Shown: positions 34,360 to 46,023, counted from the stretch's first letter. The stretch: DNA of 64,000 nucleotides from Streptomyces sp. Ag109_O5-10 (GCF_900105755.1 NZ_FNTQ01000001.1:1116001-1180000); one strand, 5' to 3'. Notes: a model not told the origin generated them from the sequence alone. Numbers and translations: made by a program.

Positions 34360-35613
34360 CTGCGCTGCCTCTTCTTTCTTGTTCGAACCCGATCGGCCGC
34401 CGGCACCGGAGTGTGGTCACGGCAGGCGGCGGTGTAGGCAGCAAGCAGCGACGCTTGCGAGTTGCGCCAGGAGAGCGGCCCGCTGACCCGCTCCTGGCCG
34501 ATCCTGCCCATCCGGGCCCGCTGGTCCGGGTCGTCGAGGAGCTTCGCGACGAGCGCGGCGAACTCGGTCTCGTCGTCGGCGGCCGCGTAGACGGCGGCCT
34601 CCCCGGCGGAGACGCGGGCTTCCTTCAGGTCGAACGAGACGATCGGCCGGCCCATCGCCATGTACTCCAGGACCTTGTTCATGGTCGACACGTCGTTGAG
34701 CGGGTTGCACGGGTCGGGCGACAGGCAGACGTCCGCGGTGGAGAGGTAGCGCACCAGGTCGGCGTCCGGGATGCGTCCGGTGAACTGCACCTGGTCGTCG
34801 AGCCCGAGCCGCCGGGACAGCTCCACCATCGCGTCGTAGGCGTCGCCGGAGCCGACGAACACCGCGTGCCAGTCGGTCCGGCCGAGGTCGTCGCGGAGCT
34901 TCGCGAGGGCCCGCAGGGCGTAGTCCACGCCGTCCTGGGGGCCCATGACGCCGAGGTAGCAGAGCAGATGAGGCTTGCCGCGCTTCAGCTCCGGCTCGGG
35001 CGGCACCGGCTGGAACCGCTCGACGGCGGGTGCGCTGCGCACCACGAAGACGTCCTCGGGGCGCCGGCCGCCGCGGCGGATCGCGACGTCGCGGTAGCTC
35101 TCGTTGGTGGCGAGGACGATGTCCGCGGCCCGGTAGGTCCACCGTTCCAGCGCGCAGACGGCGCGGTAGAGCAGGTCCTTGCCGCGGTCGAACCGGGAGA
35201 GGTACAGCTCGGGTACCAGGTCGTGCTGGTCGAAGACGAACCGCGCGCCGCGCCTCTTGAGCCACAGCGCGGGCAGGAACAGCAGGTCGGGCGGGTTGCA
35301 GGCGTGGACGACGTCGACCGGGCCGACCTTGCGGGCCAGCCGCGCCGTGTGCCAGAGCGCCGACCCGTACTCCTTCAGGTAGCCGGCCGGGCCCCCGGTG
35401 GCGGCGCGCAGCGGGTAGCGGTGGATCGACACCCCGTCGATCACCGCCTCCGGCTCGGTGTCGCGCTTGGTGCCCTGCGGACAGATGACGTGCACCGTCC
35501 AGCCCGCGTCGCGCAGCGTCGTGCACTCCTGCCACACCCGGCGGTCGAACGGCACCGACAGGTTCTCCACGAGGATCAGCGCGCGCCGGCCGGAGCCGGC
35601 GCCGCCCGTAACG

Positions 35614-35624
<11 letters not shown>
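34356..35624 (-). CDS. Family 4 glycosyltransferase (WcaI/WbuB-like)
   Basis: 422 residues from a TTG at 35624; this overlaps the dehydrogenase gene by 11 bp, and no better in-frame start is visible. A GT-B enzyme: VENLSVPFDRRVWQECTTLRDAGWTVHVICP opens the acceptor domain, VVHACNPPDLLFLPALWLKRRG and FDQHDLVPELYLSRF follow, and LLCYLGVMGPQDGVDYALRAL plus PLNDVSTMNKVLEYMAMGRPIVSFDL form the donor site. The last has E-x-M-A-x-G in the usual place of the E-x7-E motif. It should extend the primed lipid carrier. The C-terminal tail is very basic. Confidence 0.89.
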
Positions 35625-36930
<1,306 letters not shown>

Positions 36931-37002
36931 GACTGGTCCCTCCCCCAGGCAGGCCCTGGTGGCCTGCGGTCCGCACGTCGGCCGGACGGCGCCCCCCGCG
37001 CA

Positions 37003-38481
37003 TCAGTAGGCCCCCTGCCCGTGGAGCACCGCGCGCATCGTCTTCCACAAGATCACTGTGTCGAGGGCGAGCGACCAGTCCTCCACGTACCGCAGGTCGA
37101 GGCGGACCGCCTCCTCCCACGGCAGGTCGCTGCGCCCGCTGATCTGCCACAGACCGGTGAGTCCGGGCTTGACCAGCAGCCGCCGACGGATGTCCGGGTC
37201 GTACGCGGCGCACTCCTCCGGCAGCGGGGGCCGCGGGCCGACGAGTGACATCGCTCCGGTGAGCACGTTGAAGAGCTGCGGGAGTTCGTCGATCGAGTAC
37301 CGGCGCAGCACGGCTCCGACCCTGGTCACCCGCGGGTCCCGGCGGACCTTGAACAGCAGTCCCGCGCCCTCGTCGCGGTCGGCGAGCTCGGCGCGGGCCC
37401 GGTGCGCGCCGTCGACCATGGTGCGGAACTTGAGAATCGTGAACTCCCGGCCGTCCTTGCCGACCCGGCGCTGGCGGTAGAAGGCCCCGCCCCGGCTGTC
37501 GGCCAGCACGAGCAGTGCGACGAACGCCATCAGCGGCGCGAACAGCACCAGCAGGAGCGTCGCGCCCACCCGGTCGACGACTTCCTTGATGGCCCGGCGG
37601 CCCCCGGTGAAGGTCGGCAGGCTGACCCGCAGCAGCGGGATCCCGAGCACCGCGTCGACGTGCAGCCGCGGGCCGGCCACCTCCATCAGCACGGGGGCCA
37701 CGACCATCTCGGCGTCGCTGCCTTCGAGGTTCCAGGCCAGCCGCTGCAACCGGTCCGGCGTCCAGTGCGGGTCCGGGGTGACCGCCACGACGCGGTAGCC
37801 GTCGTGGCGGACGTGCTTGGCGACGTCCGTCAGTCCGCCGACGACCGGCACGCCGTCCAGTTCGTCACCGTCGAGCCCGCGGCCGTCCGTCGTGCAGACC
37901 GCCTCCACCCGCCAGCCGATGTGCGGGAACTTGCGGGTCCGGGTGATCAGGTCGCCCAAGGTGGCCGGGCTCCCGGCGGCGAGCACCGGTCTCAGGCACC
38001 GCCCGTCCTTGCGCCGTCTGTGCAGATCGAGGCGGAGCAGGTACCGCGCGGTCATGGTGACGAGCCCGATCGCGGGGATCGCGACGAAGATCCAGAGTTT
38101 GATGTTGCGTGAGGTGAGGGCGATCCCGCCGAGCGCGAGGACGACGGTCGCCGCGAACAGCGAGCGTCCGAGCCGGCGGAATTCCTCGGCGCCCTGGCCG
38201 AGCACGGCCGGTGCCCACGAGCGGCCGACCACGAGCGCGGACAGCACCAGCAGTTCGGTGCCGAACGCGAGGATCCCCCACTTCTCATGCCAGTTGGCCG
38301 CGTCGCGGCCCCCGAAGAACTCTCCGATGCCCGCCACCACGATGGCCGTGGCGACGGTGTCACTGATGATCACGGTACGCCGGTACCGCTGTTCCCATTC
38401 GATCGCCGGCCTGTTGGTTCCCCCGTGCGCCAGACGCCCGTGCGCCGGCGGAAAAGGGCCGACTAGTCCCCCCTGCCGCAC
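37003..38481 (-). CDS. Polyprenyl-phosphate sugar phosphotransferase (priming enzyme)
   Basis: 492 residues from GTG at 38481; first gene of the 21-gene operon. The N-terminal part has four to five hydrophobic spans (about 35-160) and a CoA-binding-like cytoplasmic domain. After a further span (LLLVLFAPLMAFVALLVL) comes the conserved transferase domain with VGKDGREFTILKFRTMV, then RVGAVLRRYSIDELPQLFNVLTGAMSLVGPRP and KPGLTGLWQISGRSDL. The enzyme links the first sugar-1-phosphate to undecaprenyl phosphate. The 72-bp gap to the next gene is the widest inside the operon. Confidence 0.92.
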   Translation of the reverse strand: MRQGGLVGPFPPAHGRLAHGGTNRPAIEWEQRYRRTVIISDTVATAIVVAGIGEFFGGRDAANWHEKWGILAFGTELLVLSALVVGRSWAPAVLGQGAEEFRRLGRSLFAATVVLALGGIALTSRNIKLWIFVAIPAIGLVTMTARYLLRLDLHRRRKDGRCLRPVLAAGSPATLGDLITRTRKFPHIGWRVEAVCTTDGRGLDGDELDGVPVVGGLTDVAKHVRHDGYRVVAVTPDPHWTPDRLQRLAWNLEGSDAEMVVAPVLMEVAGPRLHVDAVLGIPLLRVSLPTFTGGRRAIKEVVDRVGATLLLVLFAPLMAFVALLVLADSRGGAFYRQRRVGKDGREFTILKFRTMVDGAHRARAELADRDEGAGLLFKVRRDPRVTRVGAVLRRYSIDELPQLFNVLTGAMSLVGPRPPLPEECAAYDPDIRRRLLVKPGLTGLWQISGRSDLPWEEAVRLDLRYVEDWSLALDTVILWKTMRAVLHGQGAY

Positions 38482-39561
38482 AGAAACCCCCCGGTCCCCA
38501 GTGGTTCGACATGGTGCCCTGACACCGTTCCTCCCCTGGGAGGCCCCCGCCTCCCGTACGCTTCCGCCCCCGGGAGGCCCCCCGGCTCCCCGCGCCGCGC
38601 TGTTCCTCCGACGGACGGCCCCCGCCCTCCGCGTCTGACATCCCGGCTACTTCAGCGCTGCTCGGACAACCCGCCCGTGCAGCGGCGGAGTCGCCTGCTC
38701 CGCAAAGCTCTCCAGGTGCGTGGGAATCCGTCGAGACCGCAGGTGCTCCCCGCACCCGAAGTCCCTTCCGATTTCCCCGAGTTGATCATCCCGGCCCCGA
38801 CGGCGCGGACGCGGCCACTGGCCGCCCGCAACGTCTGACCCATGGATCATCATTTGTCGCCCCGTGTCCCAGCATGCGAAGCAGGGTCAATCTAGACCAT
38901 CTACGCCCGTCTGAAGAGAGGGCTGTGTGGAATTTGTGCTGGCTATTTGAAGACGGGTCAACGGACGGGCGACTGACCACGGGTGCCTCCGCGACCGGCG
39001 ATGTTCCGCGTGACCTGCGACGACGGGAGTTCTCCGGACACCGGCACCATCGGAAAACCCGCAGCGCCCCTGCCCTGGCAACTGGCCTGCATTCGTGGGC
39101 CGTTCGGCGGATTCCCGTCGGTTGAGCACCGGTCCGCGGGCTGCGGGGCAGGCGGACGACGGCACCCGGGAAGGGATCTTCACACTTCTGCCGGCACGAG
39201 AAGTGCACGCCGAGGACGGCCCCGGCCGGGGCCGCACCGGACGTCGCGCGCAGCCGTCCCCGCGTCCGGGGCCCGGACCGGACCGGGATCGTCTCGGCGC
39301 TCACCGTGGCACCTCTGCCCAACGCGCGAGTCCCGTAAGCGCCGTTACCGCAACCGCCGCATGGGGCGCGGAGTCAACTTCGCCCTTCACCGAACCAATT
39401 TCCGTCGCTCAAACGATCTGGCGGGGCGGCTGATCGGCCAGGATGCGCCAGACCCGGAGAACGTCGTCCCGGCGCCGCTTGCGCCGACCTACGGTCCCTG
39501 CATCGGGCGGGCCGGCGACCGCTGGTCCGTCGCCATCCGCATGCGAAGGGGAGGCGCCAGT
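38482..39561. other. 1.08-kb gene-free region upstream of polysaccharide operon
   Basis: No convincing coding frame is seen between the divergent sugar-transferase and Roadblock genes. A relatively AT-rich pocket lies at about 38835-38960 with CCCGTCT and AGACGGG about 40 bp apart. On the minus strand it contains TTGACC boxes that might serve as promoter elements for the operon, leaving a leader of several hundred bases. The Roadblock start at 39562 has its own AAGGGGAGG site. Promoter positions are weakly supported. Confidence 0.4.
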
Positions 39562-39936
39562 ATGGCGAGCGTGGAAGTGTCGCTGAAGGAAATGATGGCC
39601 GGGGTGGAGGGGGCGCTGGGAGCCGCGGTCGTCGACTACACCAGCGGCATGGCCCTGGGGACACTGGGCGGAGGCAAGGACCTCGATCTGACCGTCGCGG
39701 CGGCCGGGAACACGGATGTCATCCGGGCCAAGGTGCGCACGATGAGCGAGCTGGGCCTCAAGAGCCGGATCGAGGACATCCTGATCACACTGGAGAAGCA
39801 GTATCACCTGATCCGTCTGATCACCGGCCGCAGCGGGAACGGCCTGTTCCTCTACCTGGTGCTCGACAAGGGGCGCTCGAACCTCGCCATGGCCCGTCAC
39901 CAGCTGAAGCGGGTCGAGGAAGAACTCGAGGTCTAG
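39562..39936 (+). CDS. Roadblock/LC7 domain protein
   Basis: 124 residues; ATG at 39562 follows AAGGGGAGG at 8 bases. The chain VSLKEMMAGVEGALGAAVVDYTSGMALGTLGGG ... YHLIRLITGRSGNGLFLYLVLDKGRSNLAMARHQLKRVEEELEV has the alternating strand/helix pattern of Roadblock/LC7 proteins. These act as dimers that bind small GTPases such as MglA. No GTPase, sensor kinase or DUF742 gene of a conservon is adjacent, so its partner is elsewhere. It is divergent from the polysaccharide operon across the 1.08-kb gap. No catalytic residues are expected. Confidence 0.8.
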   Translation: MASVEVSLKEMMAGVEGALGAAVVDYTSGMALGTLGGGKDLDLTVAAAGNTDVIRAKVRTMSELGLKSRIEDILITLEKQYHLIRLITGRSGNGLFLYLVLDKGRSNLAMARHQLKRVEEELEV

Positions 39937-40131
39937 CGATTCCCGGGTTCCGGGACTTCGTGCGCCCATGATGTGAAAACTTCTTCAAGTGACCACATCA
40001 GCATGATCCCAACTCATGTCTGCGCACGGCCCCGGACGGCAAGGATCGGCCGCACAGGGCCAGTGCGGCGGTGTCGCAAGGCGCCGCCGCACCTCGGCGC
40101 CCCCACCCGTCCCGGCAGAGAGCGAGCGGTC

Positions 40132-40497
40132 ATGCAAGTCCCCCTCTACCAGGCCAAGGCGGACTTCTTCCGCATGCTCGGGCACCCGGTGCGGATCAGG
40201 GTCCTGGAACTGCTCCAGCACGGGCCCGTACCGGTACGGGATCTGCTCGCCGACATCGAGATCGAGCCGTCCAGCCTCTCCCAGCAACTGGCCGTCCTGC
40301 GCCGCTCCGGCATCGTGGTCTCCACCCGGGAGGGCTCCACCGTCCGCTACGCACTGGCCGGCGGGGACGTCGCCGAACTCCTGCGCGCGGCCCGCCGTAT
40401 CCTCACCGAGCTCCTCGACGGGCAGAACGTCCTCCTCGCCGAACTGCGCCAGGCCGACGCGTCCGCTCCCCCGATGTCCACGAGCAGCCGCGGCTGA
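40132..40497 (+). CDS. ArsR/SmtB-family transcriptional regulator
   Basis: 121 residues from ATG at 40132, where the protein proper begins (MQVPLYQAKADFFRMLGHPVRIRVLELLQ). The frame is open further upstream but lacks coding character. The winged helix is complete: LLQHGPVPVRDLLADIEIEPSSLSQQLAVLRRSGIVVSTREGSTVRYALAG. No ELCVC-type cysteine site is present, so arsenic or zinc sensing by that route is unlikely. Similar proteins in actinobacteria often stand beside SulP-type anion transporters; none is here. It converges on the maleylacetate reductase gene. Target unknown. Confidence 0.85.
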   Translation: MQVPLYQAKADFFRMLGHPVRIRVLELLQHGPVPVRDLLADIEIEPSSLSQQLAVLRRSGIVVSTREGSTVRYALAGGDVAELLRAARRILTELLDGQNVLLAELRQADASAPPMSTSSRG

Positions 40498-40507
40498 CCG
40501 GCGTCCC

Positions 40508-40523
40508 CGGCTCCGAGGAGCCG
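40508..40523. terminator. Short hairpin between convergent genes
   Basis: CGGCTCC and GGAGCCG pair perfectly around two bases, between the ArsR stop at 40497 and the reductase stop at 40527. The tiny loop limits confidence. Confidence 0.35.
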
Positions 40524-40526
40524 CCG

Positions 40527-41596
<1,070 letters not shown>

Positions 41597-41600
<4 letters not shown>

Positions 41601-42454
41601 GAGCGCTCCAGGACGAGGTCGAAGCGGGCATGCCGGAACGGGTTCGGCACGCCGAACTCCGCGGCCAGGGCGGGGTCGTCGGTCGGGGTGAAGTCCTTGA
41701 CGAGGCTCTCCTTGACGGCGAACACCGCGTCGGAGTCCAGGTACTCCCCGCCGGCGACGAAGATGTGCGTGGTGACCGGCGCGTGCCCCGCGGCGGAGAC
41801 GATGAAGTGAATGTGGGCGGGGCGGTAGGGGTGCCGTCCGGTGGCCTTCAGGAGGGCGCCCACCGGGCCGTCGGACGGGATCGGGTAGGCGCTCGGCACA
41901 CAGGTGCGGAACCGGAAGCGGCCCTCGCCGTCGGCGGTGAACAGGCCGCGGCCGTTGCCCGGCGGCTGGACGTCGGGCTGCTGCACGTCGTAGAAGCCGC
42001 GCGGGTCGGCCTGCCACACGTCCAGGACCGCGCCCGGCAGCGGGGTGCCGTCGGCGGAGCGGACGACGCCGCTGACCACGCACGGTGCACCGCCGCCCAC
42101 CAGGTCGATGTCGGCGCCGAGTTCCCGGACCGGGGACTCGGTCATGTGGAAGGGGCCGAGGACGGTCGACTCGGTGCCGCCGGGGTCGCTGTGCCCGTTG
42201 ACCCTCTCGACCAGCATCGACAGGCCCAGGACGTCGGAGAGCAGGATGAACTCCTGCCGGGTGTCCGTGCAGGTCTGCCCGGTCTCGGTGAGGAACGCGA
42301 TCGCCGCCTCCCACTCGCGCCGGGTCAGCCGGGTCTCGCGCGTGAAGGCGTGCAGATGGCGGATCAGCGCGGCGAGCAGCTCGCGCAGCCGGGGGTCGTC
42401 GGTGCCTCGCAGGCTGTCCACGGCCTCCGCGGTGACTGCGTCGTCGGTTGTCAT
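41597..42454 (-). CDS. Hydroxyquinol 1,2-dioxygenase (intradiol)
   Basis: 285 residues from ATG at 42454. An N-terminal dimerisation domain (DPRLRELLAALIRHLHAFTRETRLT) precedes the intradiol core. Likely iron ligands are Tyr155 in GFYDVQ, Tyr190 in PSAYPIPSDGPVG, and His214 and His216 in RPAHIHF. The residues VLDVWQADPRGFYDVQQPD fit hydroxyquinol and catechol enzymes; the neighbour maleylacetate reductase favours hydroxyquinol. Ring cleavage gives maleylacetate. No aromatic monooxygenase or transporter is nearby, so hydroxyquinol must come from a pathway encoded elsewhere. Confidence 0.9.
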
Positions 42455-42547
42455 GCCGGCTCCTTGCCCGGAGGAACAGTGACCTTGAGTGATCGTAATC
42501 CCGTTAACCGTTCAATGAACCGCACCCACGCGCGCGTCCGCCCGCGT

Positions 42548-43060
42548 CTACTTGATGAGCGCGTTGGCCACCACCACGATCACCCCGAGCAGCGCGTCCA
42601 GCGTGCCGATCAGCGCGGCGGCCGGCCAACTCCGGTGCGACCAGCGGGCGGTGACGAGTCCGAGGCCGAACAGGATGGCGATGTTCAGGACGAACGCCGG
42701 GTACTCGACGCCCTTCGGCGGCCACCAGCCCCAGCCGGCGCCCGCGAGCAGGAAGACCGTGGGCAGCACGGCGGTGACCAGCGGCCATTCGTCGGCCAGG
42801 GTGTGCAGCGCGTCCCAGCGCCGGTGCGGGGCCCGCTCGGCGATGTAGTGGGCGTAGCCGTGCGCCAGGGCGGAGGCGCAGGCGGTGACCAGCAGCCAGA
42901 GGGCGTCGTAGCGCCGGCCGGCCTCGGAGGTGTGGCCGTACTGGCTGAGCGCGGCCACCATCGAGCAGGCCAGCACGGCGCCGTAGACCCCGCCGAACAG
43001 GACGGCCTCTCGGGTGTCGTGCGCACGCGGCTCCGGCCCGGCCGCCGTGGAGTCAGCCAT
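42548..43060 (-). CDS. Four-span integral membrane protein of unknown function
   Basis: 170 residues from ATG at 43060 with GGAGG unusually close upstream. Hydrophobic spans are visible near 22-40 (AVLFGGVYGAVLACSMVAAL), 54-68, 93-112 and 150-168, with one charged linker carrying HGYAHYIAERAPHRRWDAL. The aromatic GWGWWPPKGVEYP loop stands out. I do not recognise a family with known function. It is read in the same direction as the dioxygenase genes but 94 bp ahead of them and divergent from a cupin gene. No signal for substrate or partner is visible. Confidence 0.75.
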   Translation of the reverse strand: MADSTAAGPEPRAHDTREAVLFGGVYGAVLACSMVAALSQYGHTSEAGRRYDALWLLVTACASALAHGYAHYIAERAPHRRWDALHTLADEWPLVTAVLPTVFLLAGAGWGWWPPKGVEYPAFVLNIAILFGLGLVTARWSHRSWPAAALIGTLDALLGVIVVVANALIK

Positions 43061-43190
43061 GTCCTCCACGATCACCCGGGCCGGACCCGGCCGCCACCGG
43101 GCGCGGCACGACGAAGTGTCCTCCCACCAGCCCGGATGCCGCACATCCTGTCCACGCCCGGGGCACCGGCGGGCTCGCTAGGGTCGCCGT

Positions 43191-43538
43191 ATGACGACGC
43201 ACAGCTTCGCCCTGCACATCCCCGACGCCGAACTCGAACCCGACCCGCTCGACCCGGCGCAGATCGTCTCCGGCACGCCCGAGGTCACCGGGAAGGTGGT
43301 CTGGGAGTCGGCCGACGGCAAGCAGCTCCGCGGGATCTGGCAGATCACCCCGGGGGTGGTCACCGACACCGAGGCCGACGAGCTGTTCGTGGTGGTCAGC
43401 GGCTCGGCGACCATCGAGGTCGAGGGCGGGGCGACGTTCACCGTGGGCCCCGGCGACATGGCCGTCCTGCGCGCGGGCGACCGCACCACCTGGACGGTGC
43501 ACGAGACGCTGCGCAAGGCGTACGCGATCACTCTGTGA
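43191..43538 (+). CDS. Small cupin-domain protein
   Basis: 115 residues from ATG at 43191. The chain SADGKQLRGIWQITPGVVTDTEADELFVVVSGSATIEVEGGATFTVGPGDMAVLRAGDRTTWTVHETLRKAYAI is a single cupin barrel of the Cupin_3 (DUF861) kind. Its metal site is sparse, with Glu in ADELF and His in TVHETLRK. Such proteins include ureidoglycolate- and glutamine-related enzymes, but most have no known reaction. It stands alone between a divergent membrane protein and a convergent LacI regulator. The function cannot be read from context. Confidence 0.82.
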   Translation: MTTHSFALHIPDAELEPDPLDPAQIVSGTPEVTGKVVWESADGKQLRGIWQITPGVVTDTEADELFVVVSGSATIEVEGGATFTVGPGDMAVLRAGDRTTWTVHETLRKAYAITL

Positions 43539-43559
43539 GCACGGCCGGCGTGGGCGCGC

Positions 43560-44591
43560 TCAGCGGTTCGTGGCCGCCGGCATGTTGTAGGGCGTGACCA
43601 CCTGGATCGCCGACGGCAGGGTCGGGCCGGCCGGGGGCAGTGCGCCCTGGGCGCGCATCACCAGGTGGCAGGCCTCGCGCATGTCCTGGCGCAGGTCGTG
43701 GTGGAGGACGGCGGACAGCCGCTGCTCGCGCAGCAACCGGGTGTTGTCGTGGTCCAGGTCGTGGGCGATGAACACGGCGCACTCGCGGTCCAGGTCGGCG
43801 AAGGCGCGCAGGGTGGCGATGTTCCCGCCGCCGATCGAGTAGACGGCGCGGATCTCCGGGTCGCGTTCCAGGGCGGCGCGGACCAGGTCGTACTGGGTGG
43901 CGTCCAGCCCCTGTCCCTCGGCGATCTCCACCAGGGTGCGCTCGGGGTACCGGGCCCGCATGGCGCTGCGGAAACCCATCTCGCGCTCCTCCTCGTTGCG
44001 GAAGAAGCCGCTGCTCAGGCTGGTGAGGACGTTGCCGGGCCGGTCACCGAGCCACTGGCCCATCAGGTAGGCCGCGGTGGCGCCTGCGGCCCGGTTGTCG
44101 CTGCCGACGTAGGCCAGCCGGCCGCTGGCGGGCAGGTCGGTGACGAGGGTGACGACCGGGATGTCCGCCGACCTGAGCCGCCCGACGGCGGCGGTGATCT
44201 CGGGGACGTCCGGTGCCTTGAGGATCACGCCCTGCGAGCCGCGGCGGGCTATCCGGTCCAGCGTCCGCACCAGTTCCGCGACCGGTCCGGTCTCCCGGAA
44301 GTGGAACCGGGAGCGCACCACCGCCGGGTGCAGGGCCGGCAGCTCGGCCTCCAGCGCGCCCCGCACGGCCGTGGTGAACCGCTCCGGCGCCTGCATCACG
44401 ATGTCGACCATGAAGGTGCGGCCCACCAGCCGGACCTGGGTACGCTGCCGGTCCAGATCGGCGATGGCCCGCTCCACCTCGCGGGCGGTGCTCTCCCGGA
44501 CACCGCCCCTGCCGTTCAGGACCCGGTCCACGGTCGCCTCGCTGAGCCCTGCCTGCCGGGCGATCTCACGGATGGGGAAGGGGTGGCCCAC
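43560..44591 (-). CDS. LacI-family transcriptional regulator
   Basis: 343 residues from GTG at 44591, chosen because AAGGAGG lies 7 bases upstream. The DNA-binding helix-turn-helix is IREIARQAGLSEATVDRVLNGRGGVRESTAREV (residues about 7-39). The remainder is a periplasmic-binding-protein-like effector domain with LVTDLPASGRLAYVGSDNRAAGATAAYLMGQWLG and AVFIAHDLDHDN. It is divergent from the PhyH/IolG-like genes, and three phased repeats lie in the gap between them. It likely represses that sugar or cyclitol pathway and itself; the effector is unknown. Confidence 0.9.
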   Translation of the reverse strand: MGHPFPIREIARQAGLSEATVDRVLNGRGGVRESTAREVERAIADLDRQRTQVRLVGRTFMVDIVMQAPERFTTAVRGALEAELPALHPAVVRSRFHFRETGPVAELVRTLDRIARRGSQGVILKAPDVPEITAAVGRLRSADIPVVTLVTDLPASGRLAYVGSDNRAAGATAAYLMGQWLGDRPGNVLTSLSSGFFRNEEEREMGFRSAMRARYPERTLVEIAEGQGLDATQYDLVRAALERDPEIRAVYSIGGGNIATLRAFADLDRECAVFIAHDLDHDNTRLLREQRLSAVLHHDLRQDMREACHLVMRAQGALPPAGPTLPSAIQVVTPYNMPAATNR

Positions 44592-44602
44592 GGGCTGCCT
44601 CC

Positions 44603-44644
44603 TTGACGGGTTTTTGACGGGTCGCTGCTGGTTGTTCGACGGGT
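44603..44644. promoter_or_regulatory. Three helically phased TTGACGGGT direct repeats
   Basis: TTGACGGGT occurs at 44603 and 44614, and TCGACGGGT at 44636: spacings of 11 and 22 bp, i.e. one and two DNA turns. They fill the gap between the divergent LacI-type and PhyH genes. The first repeat overlaps the regulator gene's ribosome site region. TTGT-N4-ACAA at 44645-44656 follows. A set of operators is the natural reading, but none is proven. Confidence 0.55.
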
Positions 44645-44713
44645 TTGTGCTGACAAGAATGGCAGAGCCCCGCCGTGGCCGAGACCGCGGCCGAGACCGA
44701 AAGCAGGACATCG

Positions 44714-45880
44714 ATGTCCCTCGCCGCCGAACAGGGCCGTGCCTGGCTCTCGCCGCAGGACCGCGACCTCGACGCCTTCCGTGCCCTGGTCGAGCGGACC
44801 ACCGACCGGACCGCCTACCCGCACGCCTCGGCCGTCGAGGAGAACGTCCTCGTCTACGACAGCGCGCGACTGCGCACCACCGGTGCGGCCCACGAGGTGC
44901 GGACCGAACTCGTGCGCGCCCTGGCCGACGGTCCCGGCGTCGTCGTCTTCAGGGGCGCGTTCCCCGACCCGGCGGTGGTCGACCGGGCCACCGCGGTGTT
45001 CGAGGCGCTCATCTCGGAGCAGCGCGAGTCCGGCGCGGGGGCCGGTGACCACTTCGCGACGCCCGGGGCCAACGAGCGGGTGTGGAACGCCCTGGAGAAG
45101 GCGGCGCTCTACGACCCGGAGGCGTTCGCCGACTACTACGCCAACGACGTCGTGGCCCTGGTCTCCCGGGCCTGGCTGGGCCCCGGCTACCAGATCACCT
45201 CGCAGGTCAACGTGGTCAACCCGGGGGGCGCGGCACAGACCGCGCACCGCGACTACCACCTCGGCTTCCTCTCCGACGAGCAGGCCGAGGCCTACCCGGC
45301 GCATGTGCACCGCCTCTCCCCCGTGCTCACCCTCCAGGGCGCCGTCGCGCACTGCGACATGCCGGTGGAGTCGGGGCCGACGATGTACCTGCCGTACTCG
45401 CAGACCTACGAGCCCGGCTACCTGGCCTGGCGGCGGCCGGAGTTCCAGGAGTACTTCAGGGCCCGCCACGTGCAGCTGCCGCTCGCGAAGGGCGACGCGG
45501 TGTTCTTCAACCCGGCGGTGTTCCACGCGGCCGGCACCAACCGGACCCTCGACGTGCGCCGGACGGCCAACCTGCTCCAGGTGTCCTCGGCGTTCGGCCG
45601 GGCCATGGAGAGCGTGGACCGGGAGGCCGTGGCCAACGCGGTCTACCCGGTGCTGCGCCGGCGCCGGTCGGAGGGGGCGGGCGAGGCGTGGCTGGAGCGC
45701 GTCATCGCCGCGAGCGCCGAGGGCTACCCGTTCCCGACCAACCTCGACAGCGATCCGCCGGTCGACGGCATGGCCCCGCCCTCGCAGGCGGACCTCGTGC
45801 GGCGGGCGTTGCGGGAGGGGTGGGCGCCTCGGGTGCTGCGGGACGGGTTGCGGCACGCCGCGGTGCGGCGGGAGAGCTGA
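44714..45880 (+). CDS. Phytanoyl-CoA dioxygenase (PhyH) family oxygenase
   Basis: 388 residues; ATG at 44714 is preferred because GCAGGA sits just upstream. The Fe(II)/2-oxoglutarate facial triad is visible: AHRDYHLG gives His178 and Asp180, and FHAAGTNRT gives the distal His271, with an Arg further on that would bind 2-oxoglutarate. Segments GVVVFRGAFPD and MPVESGPTMYLPYSQTYEPGY are family-typical. No signal peptide. It lies between a LacI-type regulator and an inositol-dehydrogenase-like gene, so the substrate may be a cyclitol or sugar derivative, not a fatty acyl-CoA. That is inference from context. Confidence 0.85.
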   Translation: MSLAAEQGRAWLSPQDRDLDAFRALVERTTDRTAYPHASAVEENVLVYDSARLRTTGAAHEVRTELVRALADGPGVVVFRGAFPDPAVVDRATAVFEALISEQRESGAGAGDHFATPGANERVWNALEKAALYDPEAFADYYANDVVALVSRAWLGPGYQITSQVNVVNPGGAAQTAHRDYHLGFLSDEQAEAYPAHVHRLSPVLTLQGAVAHCDMPVESGPTMYLPYSQTYEPGYLAWRRPEFQEYFRARHVQLPLAKGDAVFFNPAVFHAAGTNRTLDVRRTANLLQVSSAFGRAMESVDREAVANAVYPVLRRRRSEGAGEAWLERVIAASAEGYPFPTNLDSDPPVDGMAPPSQADLVRRALREGWAPRVLRDGLRHAAVRRES

Positions 45881-45900
45881 AGCCGACGGGCCGTGTGCCG

Positions 45901-45982
45901 TGTGCGGCGCCGTCGTGGCTGGTCGCGCAGTTCCTCCCCCAACCTTCGGCCGGGGGTACCCCCAGCGCCCCTTACGGGGCGC
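45901..45982. repeat. Streptomyces-type intergenic repeat element, copy 1
   Basis: The block contains CGTGGCTGGTCGCGCAGTTC, a GGCCGGGGGTACCCCC core, and ends in the hairpin GCGCCCC-TTAC-GGGGCGC (45965-45982). It is nearly the reverse complement of 62527-62610. It lies between the PhyH and IolG-like genes, so its hairpin may end or weaken transcription between them. Such elements recur through Streptomyces genomes. Confidence 0.7.
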
Positions 45983-46023
45983 CTGCCGACGGCCCCTCCA
46001 TCAACATCAAGGAGCAATACTCA

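Noticed and set aside
38899..38958. CCCGTCT ... AGACGGG as a hairpin or operator
   Set aside because: Seven-base arms about 40 bp apart are too weak to claim in a GC-rich genome.
38983..39561. N-terminal extension of the Roadblock reading frame
   Set aside because: The frame is open but the translation is Arg/Gly/Pro-rich without family similarity, and AAGGGGAGG directly precedes the ATG at 39562.
39973..40131. Longer start for the small ArsR regulator
   Set aside because: The extra 53 residues look non-coding; the family begins at MQVPLYQAK.
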